Assembly (NCBI RefSeq): GCF_000504165.1
Contig: NZ_AYSE01000001.1
Span: forward strand, 558,001-622,000
DNA length: 64,000 bases
Reading direction: 5' to 3'
Origin: Bacillus sp. FJAT-14578
GTDB taxonomy: Bacteria; Bacillota; Bacilli; Bacillales; Bacillaceae_H
This document shows, piece by piece, positions 44,867-53,513 of this stretch (positions within the stretch are counted from its first letter, which is position 1; every line of letters starts with the position of its first letter). A program made the position numbers and the translations under genes. The notes beneath the pieces were generated by a model. The model did not search any database and had not been told where the DNA came from. It saw only the letters and a program-made list of their open reading frames with translations.

Positions 44867-45886
44867 TTATTGTGGTTTTAAAGTTTTCAAGTATTGAACG
44901 ACTTCATCAAATGTATCGACTGGTACAATTTTCATCTTGGTGTCTATTTTTTTCGCCGCAGCTAAAGCTTCACGATAATTCGAACCTTTGGCACCTTCTT
45001 CATTTGGAGCAAGAAAAATCTCCGCCCCGGAGTTAGAAGCCGCTACCACCTTTTGGGAAATACCGCCAATGCGACCTACACGTCCTTCATCATCAATCGT
45101 ACCTGTTCCTGCAATTTCGTATCCCTTTGTTATGTCTTCTCTCGTGAGCTGATTGTAAATTTCCAAAGAAAACATTAAACCGGCGGACGGTCCGCCAATT
45201 TTCTCTGTATCTATTTCAATATCCGGTTCCACGACAATTTCCCGGTCCGTTAATAACGTGATTCCAAGCCCCGCTTTTCCTTTCATTTGAGGAAAAGGCG
45301 CAATTGTAATAGTGGCTTTTTGATTTTCTCCATCGCGTTCAAACTCTATGTTCACTGCATCTCCAACCTTCTTGTTCGTTACATGCGCCACAAACTCTTC
45401 ACTCGTTTCCATTTCTTTTCCATCCACTTTATATACACGGTCGCCTACCTTTAATATTTCCTCTGCAGGCATGCCGGGAATGATGCTCATGACGTATACA
45501 CCATGGTTTTTGAATGCCACTTCTTTACCCGCATGCCGATAGGCGACTAAAATCGCCGATTCCTTAGAAGTTTCCATCATGTGTAATTGGCGATATGTAT
45601 AATCTGCATCACTTTCTCCTTCTTGGCGAATATCCTCGACAGGATAAATTTCTTGAAAATCCTGTATATGTGCCAGAGCATAAGCAAAAGGAGTCGCCTT
45701 TCCCATTCTGACTGTGGTCAGCATCAAACTCCCTTTTTCCTCATATCCGCCTTCAACTTCAATGATCGGAGATAGTTCTTGGGCCATACCCGGCTTTGTG
45801 ATGTAATATGGCAAAGGGTAGAAAGAAAGGATAAGAGCAAGAATTAATCCGCATGATAAAGCAGCCATATACATTTTAGATTTCAT
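44867..45886 (-). CDS. ylbL: YlbL, membrane-anchored PDZ/Lon-domain serine protease
   Basis: A 339-residue protein with one membrane segment (about 7-26), a PDZ domain (about 115-200) and a Lon-type protease domain with the Ser-Lys dyad S234 (GGPSAGLMF) and K279 (GGISQKVVAA), the same positions as in B. subtilis YlbL. YlbL has been implicated in removing the SOS division inhibitor YneA (family knowledge). The ATG at 45886 lies inside the 3' end of ylbK, with GGAGGAG upstream; eleven-base overlap indicates coupling. Confidence 0.93.
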   Translation of the reverse strand: MKSKMYMAALSCGLILALILSFYPLPYYITKPGMAQELSPIIEVEGGYEEKGSLMLTTVRMGKATPFAYALAHIQDFQEIYPVEDIRQEGESDADYTYRQLHMMETSKESAILVAYRHAGKEVAFKNHGVYVMSIIPGMPAEEILKVGDRVYKVDGKEMETSEEFVAHVTNKKVGDAVNIEFERDGENQKATITIAPFPQMKGKAGLGITLLTDREIVVEPDIEIDTEKIGGPSAGLMFSLEIYNQLTREDITKGYEIAGTGTIDDEGRVGRIGGISQKVVAASNSGAEIFLAPNEEGAKGSNYREALAAAKKIDTKMKIVPVDTFDEVVQYLKTLKPQ

Positions 45887-46673
45887 CTGATTGGTTCTCC
45901 TCCCACTGATCAATCAACATCTGTATTCGCGGTAACTGTTTTTGCGTTTCCTGTTCTCCAATGGCAATGATTTCTTGAATATTGGTAAAGGCTCTCGAAC
46001 TGAATGTTTCCACATGAGGCCTGATCATGACATCTGAGACAATTTCACGGTGCTTCACTAGCTCATCTTGCAAAATATCTAAACTCTGTAAAATAACATC
46101 GAAAATGGAACTGATGTCAGCATTGACCTTCACACGGGAAACATCCACCCCAATGACAAAATCCGCTCCCATTTCCTTGACAACAGACACCGGAATCCGG
46201 TCTATTACGCCTCCATCCACCAATAAGCGGCCATTTACCTTTTCCGGAACGAAAATTCCGGGAATGGAAATGCTGGCTCTTACTGCATCCGCAACCGGTC
46301 CATCACGAAACACTACCTTCTCTCCCGTTTTTAAGTCCGTCGTCACGATGGCAATCGGCAAATTCAACTCTTCAATTCTCTTTCCATGTGTAAATACCCG
46401 TACCAGTTCCTTAATCCGATTTCCTGCAATAAATCCCATTTTCGGAACCGTAAAGTCTAAATAGTATTTACGTTTGAATGCCTGGGCAATCTTATATAAT
46501 CTTTCCATGTCCAAACCAGTGCCGTAAAAAGCGGCGATTAACGCGCCCATACTGCTTCCCGCAATATAATCAATTGGAATGGAAGCCTCTTTTAATACCT
46601 TGATAACCCCAAGGTGGGCAAATCCCCTTGCGCCGCCTGAACCAAGCGCCAATCCTATTTTCGGCCGACCCAA
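45876..46673 (-). CDS. ylbK: YlbK, patatin-like phospholipase / RssA family
   Basis: A 265-residue serine lipase of the patatin family with the oxyanion motif GSGGARG, nucleophile elbow GSSMG (S41) and the dyad aspartate in VDGGVID. Substrate unknown. I chose the TTG at 46673, giving GRPKIGLALGSGGARG; GGGAGG lies eight bases upstream of it, whereas the ATG at 46703 has no clear site. Operon with ylbL. Confidence 0.87.
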   Translation of the reverse strand: MGRPKIGLALGSGGARGFAHLGVIKVLKEASIPIDYIAGSSMGALIAAFYGTGLDMERLYKIAQAFKRKYYLDFTVPKMGFIAGNRIKELVRVFTHGKRIEELNLPIAIVTTDLKTGEKVVFRDGPVADAVRASISIPGIFVPEKVNGRLLVDGGVIDRIPVSVVKEMGADFVIGVDVSRVKVNADISSIFDVILQSLDILQDELVKHREIVSDVMIRPHVETFSSRAFTNIQEIIAIGEQETQKQLPRIQMLIDQWEENQSDEI

Positions 46674-46851
46674 TCCGCATGCCTCCCTTTCTGTATCCCT
46701 CATGTTATTCTTATGGTCTAAATCGATCCCCTAGACTCGTATAGTAATATATGTACAAACTTTCCACTGAGGCAGGAGCAAACCTTTGTTGTGATTTTAT
46801 CATTTTTTTATAGACAATGCATGATGGAAGAAAGAATAGGAGGAATCATGG

Positions 46852-48072
46852 TTGAATAAGTCATTCGTTAAAACGCTTGCCCTTGCAGTTTCAGCCTTCA
46901 TTCTGGTGAGCGCACTTATCATTTATCCGAAAGAAGCATTTGATGCATCTCTTCGCGGCTTGAACATGTGGTGGACTGTTGTGTTCCCCTCATTACTGCC
47001 TTTTTTTATTTTTTCAGAAATGCTCATTGGTTTTGGCGTAGTCCGATTTATAGGTGTATTGCTCGAACCATTCATGCGTCCATTATTCCGGGTTCCCGGA
47101 TCTGGAGGATTCGTTCTTGCCATGGGGATGGCTTCAGGCTTTCCTGCCGGCGCCAAACTGACTGCAAGGCTTCGGCAAGAAGGGCAAATTACAGTATCTG
47201 AAGCGGAACGTTTAGTATCGTTTACAAACTCATCCAATCCATTGTTTATTTTCGGGGCCATCGCCGTCGGTTTCTTCAAAAATCCAAGTGTCGGCATTAT
47301 CCTTGCTCTTTCTCATTATTTGGGCAACATTTGTGTAGGCTTTTTGATGAGGTTCCACGGCAGCAATGATCGAACAACCGAACGGAATAAACGGCCGCAT
47401 TCCTTTAAGACCGCTCTTCAAGAAATGCATCATACCCGACTGAAAGATAATAGGCCAATAGGCAAGCTGCTGGGCGACGCCGTAACTTCTTCCATTCAAA
47501 CATTACTCATGATTGGAGGATTTATCATTTTATTTTCTGTATTGAACCGCCTGCTTTTCCTCATGGATATCACGACTTTAGTCAGTCATTTCTTTTCCTA
47601 TCTATTACTCTTGTTCGGTTTCTCACAAGAATTAAGCCTGCCGCTCATCTCCGGAATATTCGAAATTACTCTCGGCAGCCAGATGACCAGCAAAGTGAGC
47701 GATTCAGTCTTATGGCAGCAAATTGCTATTGTAAGTTTCATTTTAGCTTTCAGCGGCTTTTCTGTACAAGCTCAAGTGGCAAGCATTTTAGCCGAGACAG
47801 ATATCCGGTTCTCACCCTTTTTTATTGCACGCCTTTTTCACGGTCTGTTTTCCGTCATTCTTTCTCTTTTATTGTGGAAACCACTAAGCCCTTACATACT
47901 TGCAGCCCAGCCTGCCACAAGTCCGGAGGGAGCCAATCCGTTCTCTTCGTTATATTCATTCGATTTTTTATACCAGTACCTTGAACTGTGTTTGAGTTAT
48001 GGTCCATTGTTGACTATTTTCTTCTTATGTTTTTACATTTACTTACGCATGAACAGGTGGAAAACAAATTAA
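46852..48072 (+). CDS. ylbJ: YlbJ, sporulation integral membrane protein
   Basis: A 406-residue polytopic protein with about eight to ten hydrophobic segments and paired nucleoside-transporter-like repeats (MWWTVVFPSLLPFFIFSEML; MASGFPAGAKL; SNPLFIFGAIAVGFF). In B. subtilis ylbJ is SigE-dependent and needed for normal spores. The TTG start has GGAGG eight bases upstream; the nearer ATG opens only a three-codon frame. Plus strand, convergent with coaD. Confidence 0.92.
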   Translation: MNKSFVKTLALAVSAFILVSALIIYPKEAFDASLRGLNMWWTVVFPSLLPFFIFSEMLIGFGVVRFIGVLLEPFMRPLFRVPGSGGFVLAMGMASGFPAGAKLTARLRQEGQITVSEAERLVSFTNSSNPLFIFGAIAVGFFKNPSVGIILALSHYLGNICVGFLMRFHGSNDRTTERNKRPHSFKTALQEMHHTRLKDNRPIGKLLGDAVTSSIQTLLMIGGFIILFSVLNRLLFLMDITTLVSHFFSYLLLLFGFSQELSLPLISGIFEITLGSQMTSKVSDSVLWQQIAIVSFILAFSGFSVQAQVASILAETDIRFSPFFIARLFHGLFSVILSLLLWKPLSPYILAAQPATSPEGANPFSSLYSFDFLYQYLELCLSYGPLLTIFFLCFYIYLRMNRWKTN

Positions 48073-48083
48073 CCTTTCTAATT

Positions 48084-48119
48084 AAAAAGCTTGCCGTTCA
48101 ACTTCCGGCAAGCTTTTTC
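48084..48119. terminator. Bidirectional terminator between ylbJ and coaD
   Basis: AAAAAGCTTGCCG pairs with CGGCAAGCTTTTT, T runs in both directions. Confidence 0.88.
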
Positions 48120-48130
48120 TTCTGTGGCTA

Positions 48131-48625
<495 letters not shown>

Positions 48626-48647
48626 TTATGACAGAACCTTTTCATTT

Positions 48648-49202
48648 CTACTCAGAATATCGATAAATGGAAATGGCTGTTATCCCGTAAACTTCAAACT
48701 TTTCCTTTGAAAAGCCTCCGATTTGATCGGGAAGTTTTACATCATTGTCGTGTTCCGCAACAATCATGCCTGACTTAGACAGCAGCTGCTGTTCGCCAAT
48801 CTCCTCAATAAGCGCTTTCAACTTTTGGGCTTTATATGGCGGATCCAGAAAAACTAAATCAAACGTCATTTCACGTTTTTTAACTGCCTTAAGCGCTCTT
48901 TCCGCATCATTGCGATATACTTCCGCCCGATTTTCAAACCCGCAAACAGCTAAATTCGTTTTAATCGTTTGGATAGCCTTACCGTCACGATCTACGAAAA
49001 TCATGTGATCCACGCCTCGGCTTAAAGCTTCAATTCCCAGACCTCCGCTTCCTCCGAACAAATCTAGGCCTTTGCCTCCATCAAAGTATGGACCAATCAT
49101 ATTAAAAATGGCTTCTTTTACTTTATCTGTTGTAGGACGCGTCGTTACCCCCGGCACTGCCTTTAATGCACGTCCTTTACAAGTTCCTGATACTACTCTC
49201 AT
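48648..49202 (-). CDS. rsmD: 16S rRNA G966 N2-methyltransferase RsmD (YlbH)
   Basis: Methylates N2 of G966 in 16S rRNA. The 184-residue SAM enzyme starts RVVSGTCKGRALKAVPG, has KGLDLFGGSGGLGIEALSRG and the catalytic DPPY motif (LVFLDPPYKA). ATG at 49202 or 49208, both behind a GAGGT site; I use 49202 because it gives the usual start. Operon with coaD. Confidence 0.95.
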   Translation of the reverse strand: MRVVSGTCKGRALKAVPGVTTRPTTDKVKEAIFNMIGPYFDGGKGLDLFGGSGGLGIEALSRGVDHMIFVDRDGKAIQTIKTNLAVCGFENRAEVYRNDAERALKAVKKREMTFDLVFLDPPYKAQKLKALIEEIGEQQLLSKSGMIVAEHDNDVKLPDQIGGFSKEKFEVYGITAISIYRYSE

Positions 49203-49399
49203 TCTCATCACTACCTCATATGTTTACTACATATTCTTTCCTATCCTAACATAAAAATCCTTTATTCGACTAGTCAAAATCTTTTTTTATCGTCAATTTT
49301 GTCAAAGACTCATTCCTTTTTTAATAGCATCTTTATACAAACTCAATAAAAAATTCAAGTCTATGTATAGGCTCGGTTGAAATGGTCATACTTAGTAGT
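49203..49399. other. Intergenic region upstream of rsmD and the small RNA
   Basis: AT-rich divergent promoter region. It carries the forespore-type promoter for the small RNA (49365-49394) on the plus strand. I could not fix the rsmD promoter. Confidence 0.5.
49365..49394 (+). promoter_or_regulatory. Candidate SigF/SigG-type promoter of the csfG-like RNA
   Basis: GTATA (49365-49369), 14-base spacer, GGTCATACTTA (49384-49394). This matches the SigF -10 pattern GGNNANANTR except the last base, and the embedded CATACTT is close to the SigG pattern CATNNTA. Both sigmas drive csfG in B. subtilis. Confidence 0.6.
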
Positions 49400-49576
49400 A
49401 ACAACATCCCAAACAGATGTTGTTGCCAACCGCGGAGAAGACTTACGTTTCCCCATAAGTTCTTCCTCCGGTTTCTCCTCTCCCTTTGCCTTCTTAATTT
49501 GATTAACAGCCCATAGCGGTGTTGTTAATCAACGTTGGAAGGGCCCTGCACCGTAAAAGGTTGCGGGGTTTTTTTA
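49400..49576 (+). ncRNA. csfG: CsfG-like forespore small RNA
   Basis: No reading frame, but a chain of stable hairpins: ACAACATC/GATGTTGT (49401-49424), a long stem from AACCG..GGAG..AAGACTTA to TAAGTTCTTCCTCCGGTT, TTGATTAACA/TGTTAATCAA, and a terminator CCCTGCACC/GGTTGCGGGG with a seven-T run (49544-49576). An unpaired pyrimidine run TCTCCTCTCCCTTTG lies in the middle. In B. subtilis the forespore RNA CsfG lies between ylbG and ylbH (rsmD), the same interval. Target and function remain unknown in the family. Call rests on location, promoter type and structure. Confidence 0.72.
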
Positions 49577-49582
49577 GTTTGG

Positions 49583-49897
49583 CTTTTCTTGTTGTCCAGC
49601 TGCAGCGCCCAGCCCCTCGAGTCACTACAGCTTTTATTCCGAAGGCAAAGAACGCCTTCGCTATAAAAGCTTCTAGCGCTTGTCGGGGCTAAACGGGCGC
49701 TTTCGCTTTTCTTGTTGTCCAGCTGCGGCTCCTAACCTTTCGGCCGTTTCACTTCTGTCCATGAAACCAAAGAGCGGTTTCGTGGAAAGAAGTTCCGAAG
49801 TACAGGATGTACAAGTGCAGCCGTTGCTCACAGGACGTGAGCGTTCTTAGGGTGCCAACGTCTCTCAAGGTTGAACAGTCACCTCCGCTTTTCTTGT
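49583..49897. repeat. Two tandem family B repeats (copies 4 and 5)
   Basis: Reverse orientation: TTTTCTTGTTGTCCAGCTGC begins both units (49583 and about 49707), and CCTCCGCTTTTCTTGT ends the second. The second unit includes GTACAGGATGTACAAGTGC and CTCACAGGACGTGAGCG, blocks also found inside family A copies. No coding content. Confidence 0.75.
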
Positions 49898-49962
49898 TTA
49901 CTCCTTCCTTTTTCAATGATAGAGTTATGGAGAAGTATGTATTGATTGAAGGAGGATTTTTG

Positions 49963-50352
49963 ATGATACAGCGTTTTATTGAGCTTGGAGAAGGCTATTC
50001 CGACATATACGAGCTTTTGGAACTCGCCAAAAGCAACAAGCATCGCCTCGCTCATTTAATCATGCTCCGCACAACAAAAGAAGGGCGGGCAACCGCTTCA
50101 TTTGTCGTCGTGCTTCATCCGACATCTGAAGGAGATTTTCAACCATTATATATATGCCGTGAAGGAATTACATACACACCCGAAAAGCCGAGCAAACGAA
50201 TGGAGCTGTTCGAACAGCTGGCGGAAGAACTGAATAAAAAAATTATTGCTCTTGATGTAAAGCCCTCTACTGTTTATGCCGAGCGAGAGCTTTACTATCA
50301 GCACTTAATCGGAATTCTCCGCATGAACCGATACATTCCGTTCATGCAATAA
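49963..50352 (+). CDS. Conserved-looking protein of unknown function
   Basis: I do not recognise the function. The 129-residue protein is mixed alpha/beta in composition, without signal peptide or membrane segment: an N-terminal helix-rich part (RFIELGEGYSDIYELLELAKS), a beta-rich middle (ASFVVVLHPTSEGDFQPLYICREGI) and a basic, tyrosine-rich end. AAGGAGG seven bases before the ATG supports translation; the frame is open upstream to 49807 through a repeat, which I exclude. Located between the csfG-like RNA and ylbG, with a bidirectional terminator after it. Confidence 0.82.
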   Translation: MIQRFIELGEGYSDIYELLELAKSNKHRLAHLIMLRTTKEGRATASFVVVLHPTSEGDFQPLYICREGITYTPEKPSKRMELFEQLAEELNKKIIALDVKPSTVYAERELYYQHLIGILRMNRYIPFMQ

Positions 50353-50394
50353 ATATAAAAGGAGGACAGATTGATCCGTCCTCCTTTTATATTT
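50351..50394. terminator. Bidirectional terminator between the unknown gene and ylbG
   Basis: AAATATAAAAGGAGGAC pairs with GTCCTCCTTTTATATTT, T-rich on both sides; overlaps the ylbG stop codon. Confidence 0.85.
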
Positions 50395-50668
50395 ATATCC
50401 CTAATTTATAATCATATTCTTTCGCCTTATCGGGTTTGGAATTTTCATACTCCGTTTTCAAATATGGCTTATAAGAAGGCTTGACATCTTTTACAAAGGG
50501 CAGCGATTGAAGCTTTTTCATGACCGCTTCTGCATCATCCAGATTCACATACAATACTGCATATTTTAAATCTCTTGATACATAATGAACATTCCCGTAC
50601 CTTCTCAATCCTTTTGCTTGCTTTACAGAATGTATATAAACAATTAACCCTTGCCGTTCCACAAACAT
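50393..50668 (-). CDS. ylbG: YlbG, DUF2129 protein
   Basis: A 91-residue cytosolic protein of the DUF2129 (UPF0298) family: [21 protein letters not shown] then [21 protein letters not shown], a likely ferredoxin-like beta-alpha-beta fold. Function unknown. ATG with a GGGG site. In B. subtilis it is adjacent to ylbF, as here. Confidence 0.9.
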   Translation of the reverse strand: MFVERQGLIVYIHSVKQAKGLRRYGNVHYVSRDLKYAVLYVNLDDAEAVMKKLQSLPFVKDVKPSYKPYLKTEYENSKPDKAKEYDYKLGI

Positions 50669-50765
50669 AAATATTCCCCTTTAATCTCACTTTATAACAG
50701 TCTAGCACACCCAATTTATGTATGGCAATGACCATTCGATCCACAGTATGGTAAAGTAATTTTCA

Positions 50766-50806
50766 ATCAGCGGGGGATCTTCTCCCCCCACTGATGGTTA
50801 GTTAAA
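50766..50806. repeat. Hairpin element, family D copy 3 (short)
   Basis: CAGCGGGGGA pairs with TCCCCCCACTG and is followed by ATGGTTAGTTAAAC; the segment CTAACTAACCATC at 44813-44825 is the counterpart in reverse. Lies between ylbG and ylbF. Confidence 0.5.
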
Positions 50807-50927
50807 CTTTATCTCATTTTTTTGGTTTATCGACATCGCGTTTACGTATCGAAGAAGAAGATGTTTTGTTGCGGCAATGAATGCAGTGAGTGCATCACGT
50901 TCGAGTTAAGAAGGCAATCTCGCCTTC

Positions 50928-51377
50928 TTACTTCGTGCTGCATCCACAGCTTCCACCCGATCCGCAGCCTCCTCCACAGCTCGACAGTGAATCAAAAAAC
51001 GGATTTCCAGTCGGTACTTTAACATACTCCGAAACAGATTTACCAATTAGTACACTGATTTCATCGAGCAGCTTTTGCAGTTCGTTTTCCGCCTTTTTAA
51101 AAACGGCTACTGTCGCATTCAAGTCTACCTCACGCTTTAACTGACGAATTCCCTTCGTCACGGCATCGTGATCGGGATGATATTTACCAAAACGCTGAAC
51201 CTCTTCATATCGTTCTTTCATATGAACGAACTGAGAAATCAACATTTGCGCTTCTTTGTCTTGCTTTAATCTATTTAAACTTTGACGGTAATGAACCGCG
51301 GCTTCTGATTGAACCACCATTTGAGCAATCATCTCCGCTTCGTCAAGCAATTGAACCAATTCTAATGTTGCGAGCAT
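50928..51377 (-). CDS. ylbF: YlbF (RicF), Y-complex subunit
   Basis: With YmcA (RicA) and YaaT (RicT) forms the Fe-S-carrying Y-complex that assists RNase Y-dependent mRNA processing and promotes competence, biofilm and sporulation. The 149-residue protein is mostly helical coiled coil (about 5-115) and ends with a cysteine-rich tail CGGGCGSGGSCGC, the kind of site that could ligate an Fe-S cluster. ATG with GGAGGTGAAG upstream. A hairpin AAGAAGGC/GCCTTCTT overlaps the stop. Confidence 0.93.
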   Translation of the reverse strand: MLATLELVQLLDEAEMIAQMVVQSEAAVHYRQSLNRLKQDKEAQMLISQFVHMKERYEEVQRFGKYHPDHDAVTKGIRQLKREVDLNATVAVFKKAENELQKLLDEISVLIGKSVSEYVKVPTGNPFFDSLSSCGGGCGSGGSCGCSTK

Positions 51378-51502
51378 AAAAGATGCTTCACCTCCTATTT
51401 CATTCTACCACGAAATAAGCCAAGATGAAAAATTTATCCCTCATTCAAGCGTTACGGCATACAGAGAGGGGGAGCAGCCTTTTGGCTGCCCCCCCTCCTT
51501 CG

Positions 51503-51934
51503 TTAGACGTTCACTTCAAATGTTTCGCTTATCCCATAGCTTTCTTTCTTATTTTTCATCAATTCCAGCTTGATGGTATGTTTACCCACCGGAAGATTTT
51601 TAATAATAAAAGCAGCTTGTGAAACGACATTCAATCTCTTTCCGTCCACATAAAGCTGTAAATAACCTTTCCCATCCTGGTCGTTTCGTTCTGAGGCGCT
51701 AAAAGAAAAATCATTGATGATACACTCCACATATACGTTTTGGCCTTTTACATGCTGATGAACAATCATCGATCGTTTTAGCGACGTTTTCAGCGTCTCT
51801 ACCGCCTCTTTCCCCGCTCTCACGACGATATTCATAGGTACAACATCTACTTTTGTTTCAGGTTTTGGTTTATCGTTGCTGCAGCCCCCGGTCAGAAGCG
51901 CTGCTGCTATACAGATAGAAACGGCAATACGCAA
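51503..51934 (-). CDS. Putative lipoprotein of unknown function
   Basis: The 143-residue protein has a signal peptide with lipobox LLTGGC (cysteine 18), so it should be lipid-anchored on the outer face of the membrane after processing by Lgt and LspA. The rest looks like a beta-sandwich (YVECIINDFSFSA; GYLQLYVDGKRL; LPVGKHTIKLELM), similar in pattern to small extracellular binding domains. I do not recognise a family. TTG start with AAAGGAGTG. Lies between ylbF and ylbE. Confidence 0.78.
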   Translation of the reverse strand: MRIAVSICIAAALLTGGCSNDKPKPETKVDVVPMNIVVRAGKEAVETLKTSLKRSMIVHQHVKGQNVYVECIINDFSFSASERNDQDGKGYLQLYVDGKRLNVVSQAAFIIKNLPVGKHTIKLELMKNKKESYGISETFEVNV

Positions 51935-52004
51935 ACACCATCACTCCTTTAAGCATAGTGTTTGCTAATTCCATTCTTTTTATCAGTCCAACATTTACGA
52001 TGGA

Positions 52005-52244
52005 CTAACCTTGATTTTTCATAGCCTGGTACATATGCAGCATCATATTGGCCATTTCAACCGAGGTTGTGAACTTTTCAACCTTATGCGGAATCGTTTG
52101 CTTAAAATAGTTCATGGAAGCGAGCTCAAATTGTTCCAAATCATCCGGATTTCTTGTTAATTTACGATACCAGATTGGTTGTTCTCTCAAGAACTGGATT
52201 AATTTCGGCTTAGACTGCAAATATTCATATACGTTTTTTCGCAT
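52005..52244 (-). CDS. ylbE: YlbE-like protein
   Basis: A 79-residue protein matching the YlbE-like family: YLQSKPKLIQFLREQPIWYRKLTRNP followed by an amphipathic helix. Function unknown; in B. subtilis the neighbour ylbD encodes a spore coat protein. It starts 15 bases after the ylbD stop, so the two are one operon. Confidence 0.88.
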   Translation of the reverse strand: MRKNVYEYLQSKPKLIQFLREQPIWYRKLTRNPDDLEQFELASMNYFKQTIPHKVEKFTTSVEMANMMLHMYQAMKNQG

Positions 52245-52259
52245 ACTCTCCCGCCTGCC

Positions 52260-52664
52260 CTAATCTTTTCTAAATCCAAATGGATGTTGGGGAGCTGACG
52301 GACCAGCCCCGCCCGAAGGCTTATTTGGCTGAAATTGCTGAATCACTTGCTGAATGTTGGCGATTGCCGAGTTGACATTGGAAATATGATGCTGCATTTC
52401 ATTCATATCCATCTTTTTTAGTGACTGCATGAGTTTTGTTAAAAAATCATTTTTTTCTTCCTTTTGCTCTTCCTTTGAACCCTCTTCCGCGTCTCGATAC
52501 TGCTTCCAGCCTTCATCCTCTTCTCCAAACAAATACCAGTCCTCATAAAGTTCCTGCCATGTTTTTCGCTCTGCCCGAACTTCTTTGACGAGTCTCGGAT
52601 GCTTTTTGACAAACTCCTTAAATTGGTCAATGGACGGATGCAGGTCTTTTTTTGTTTTTCCCAC
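52260..52664 (-). CDS. ylbD: YlbD, spore coat-associated protein
   Basis: A 134-residue charged, cysteine-free protein. The N-terminal HPSIDQFKEFVKKHPRLVKEVR and WQELYEDWYLFGEED are the conserved core, followed by an acidic low-complexity run and a glutamine/proline-rich tail. B. subtilis YlbD is a coat protein. GTG start with GAGGTG seven bases upstream. Upstream, ylbC and ylbB-type genes are missing: the next gene is ypjA, which belongs to another chromosome region in B. subtilis. Confidence 0.88.
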   Translation of the reverse strand: MGKTKKDLHPSIDQFKEFVKKHPRLVKEVRAERKTWQELYEDWYLFGEEDEGWKQYRDAEEGSKEEQKEEKNDFLTKLMQSLKKMDMNEMQHHISNVNSAIANIQQVIQQFQPNKPSGGAGPSAPQHPFGFRKD

Positions 52665-52708
52665 CGTTACTCACCTCGTATGTCATTAGCCTACTATATT
52701 GTAGGCGA

Positions 52709-53299
52709 TTAACGGGAAGGTGTGCGCCCATTTTTATGCAGGCATAAAAAATAAGCCAAAAGAAGGGAAAAAACACTAAGCCAAAATGTAAAATAACCGA
52801 TTTGCGGCATATAATCATTTAACATACTATAATGAGGCATCATAAAAAAGACATAATCGATTACATCATTATGTAACGTCCAAATCCCTGTCAGCAAGAG
52901 ATGAATCGGTTTAATTTTATAAAACGGAGCATACAGAATGCCTTGAACGGCCATTCCAAGGTGGGAAAGGATTAACATCAAGGCGATAGGATCTAACACC
53001 CCGGTCACGACGTATACCAATAAATTCATCACAACAGCCCATATGCCATATTTAAATAACGTCACGATGGCCAACGCTTCAAATAATGGGAAATTCCGTT
53101 TTATTAAAAATCCGATCAGCACAACAACAAAAAAGAGGCTGGCCGTTGGACTATCCGGAACAAAAGCCAAAAATTTAGGGGGAGTATCAGCCAACTGGCT
53201 TCCGTACCAAATGTATCCATATATTGTACCTAATACGTTCACGATGAGCATGAAAGATAAAAACCGTTTATCTTTTAATATGTATTTCAACCAATACAA
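52709..53299 (-). CDS. ypjA: YpjA, DUF1405 integral membrane protein
   Basis: A 196-residue membrane protein with about five to six hydrophobic segments (about 13-30, 45-65, 70-90, 95-118, 160-190), DUF1405 family. Function unknown. It follows qcrC, as in B. subtilis. TTG start with GCGAGGG six bases upstream. The genes that follow in B. subtilis (ypjB, mazG-type, dapB) are not present; the ylb block begins immediately. Confidence 0.87.
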   Translation of the reverse strand: MYWLKYILKDKRFLSFMLIVNVLGTIYGYIWYGSQLADTPPKFLAFVPDSPTASLFFVVVLIGFLIKRNFPLFEALAIVTLFKYGIWAVVMNLLVYVVTGVLDPIALMLILSHLGMAVQGILYAPFYKIKPIHLLLTGIWTLHNDVIDYVFFMMPHYSMLNDYMPQIGYFTFWLSVFSLLLAYFLCLHKNGRTPSR

Positions 53300-53472
53300 G
53301 TATATCCCTCGCTTTCAGCACATATCTTTCTTTATTAAAGATATATCTGCTCGTTAAGAAATCGTTCACAATGATTGTTTATTCACTTTCTCCAATTGTT
53401 ATACACCATTATCCATCACTTTAACCCTCTTCTTTTCAGCTTTGGCTAGGGTTTTACTTTAGAATGCACAAT

Positions 53473-53504
53473 AGAAACCCCCTGCCAATAAAAGCAGAGG
53501 GTTT
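53473..53504 (-). terminator. Terminator after qcrC
   Basis: AAACCCCCTGC pairs with GCAGAGGGTTT (one mismatch), followed by TTTCTATTG on the minus strand. Just after the qcrC stop. Confidence 0.7.
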
Positions 53505-53513
53505 GAATACGCT

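Noticed and set aside
49807-49962. N-terminal extension of the unknown gene at 49963, with CxxC-like cysteines
   Set aside because: The extension is translated repeat sequence; the clear AAGGAGG site supports the start at 49963.
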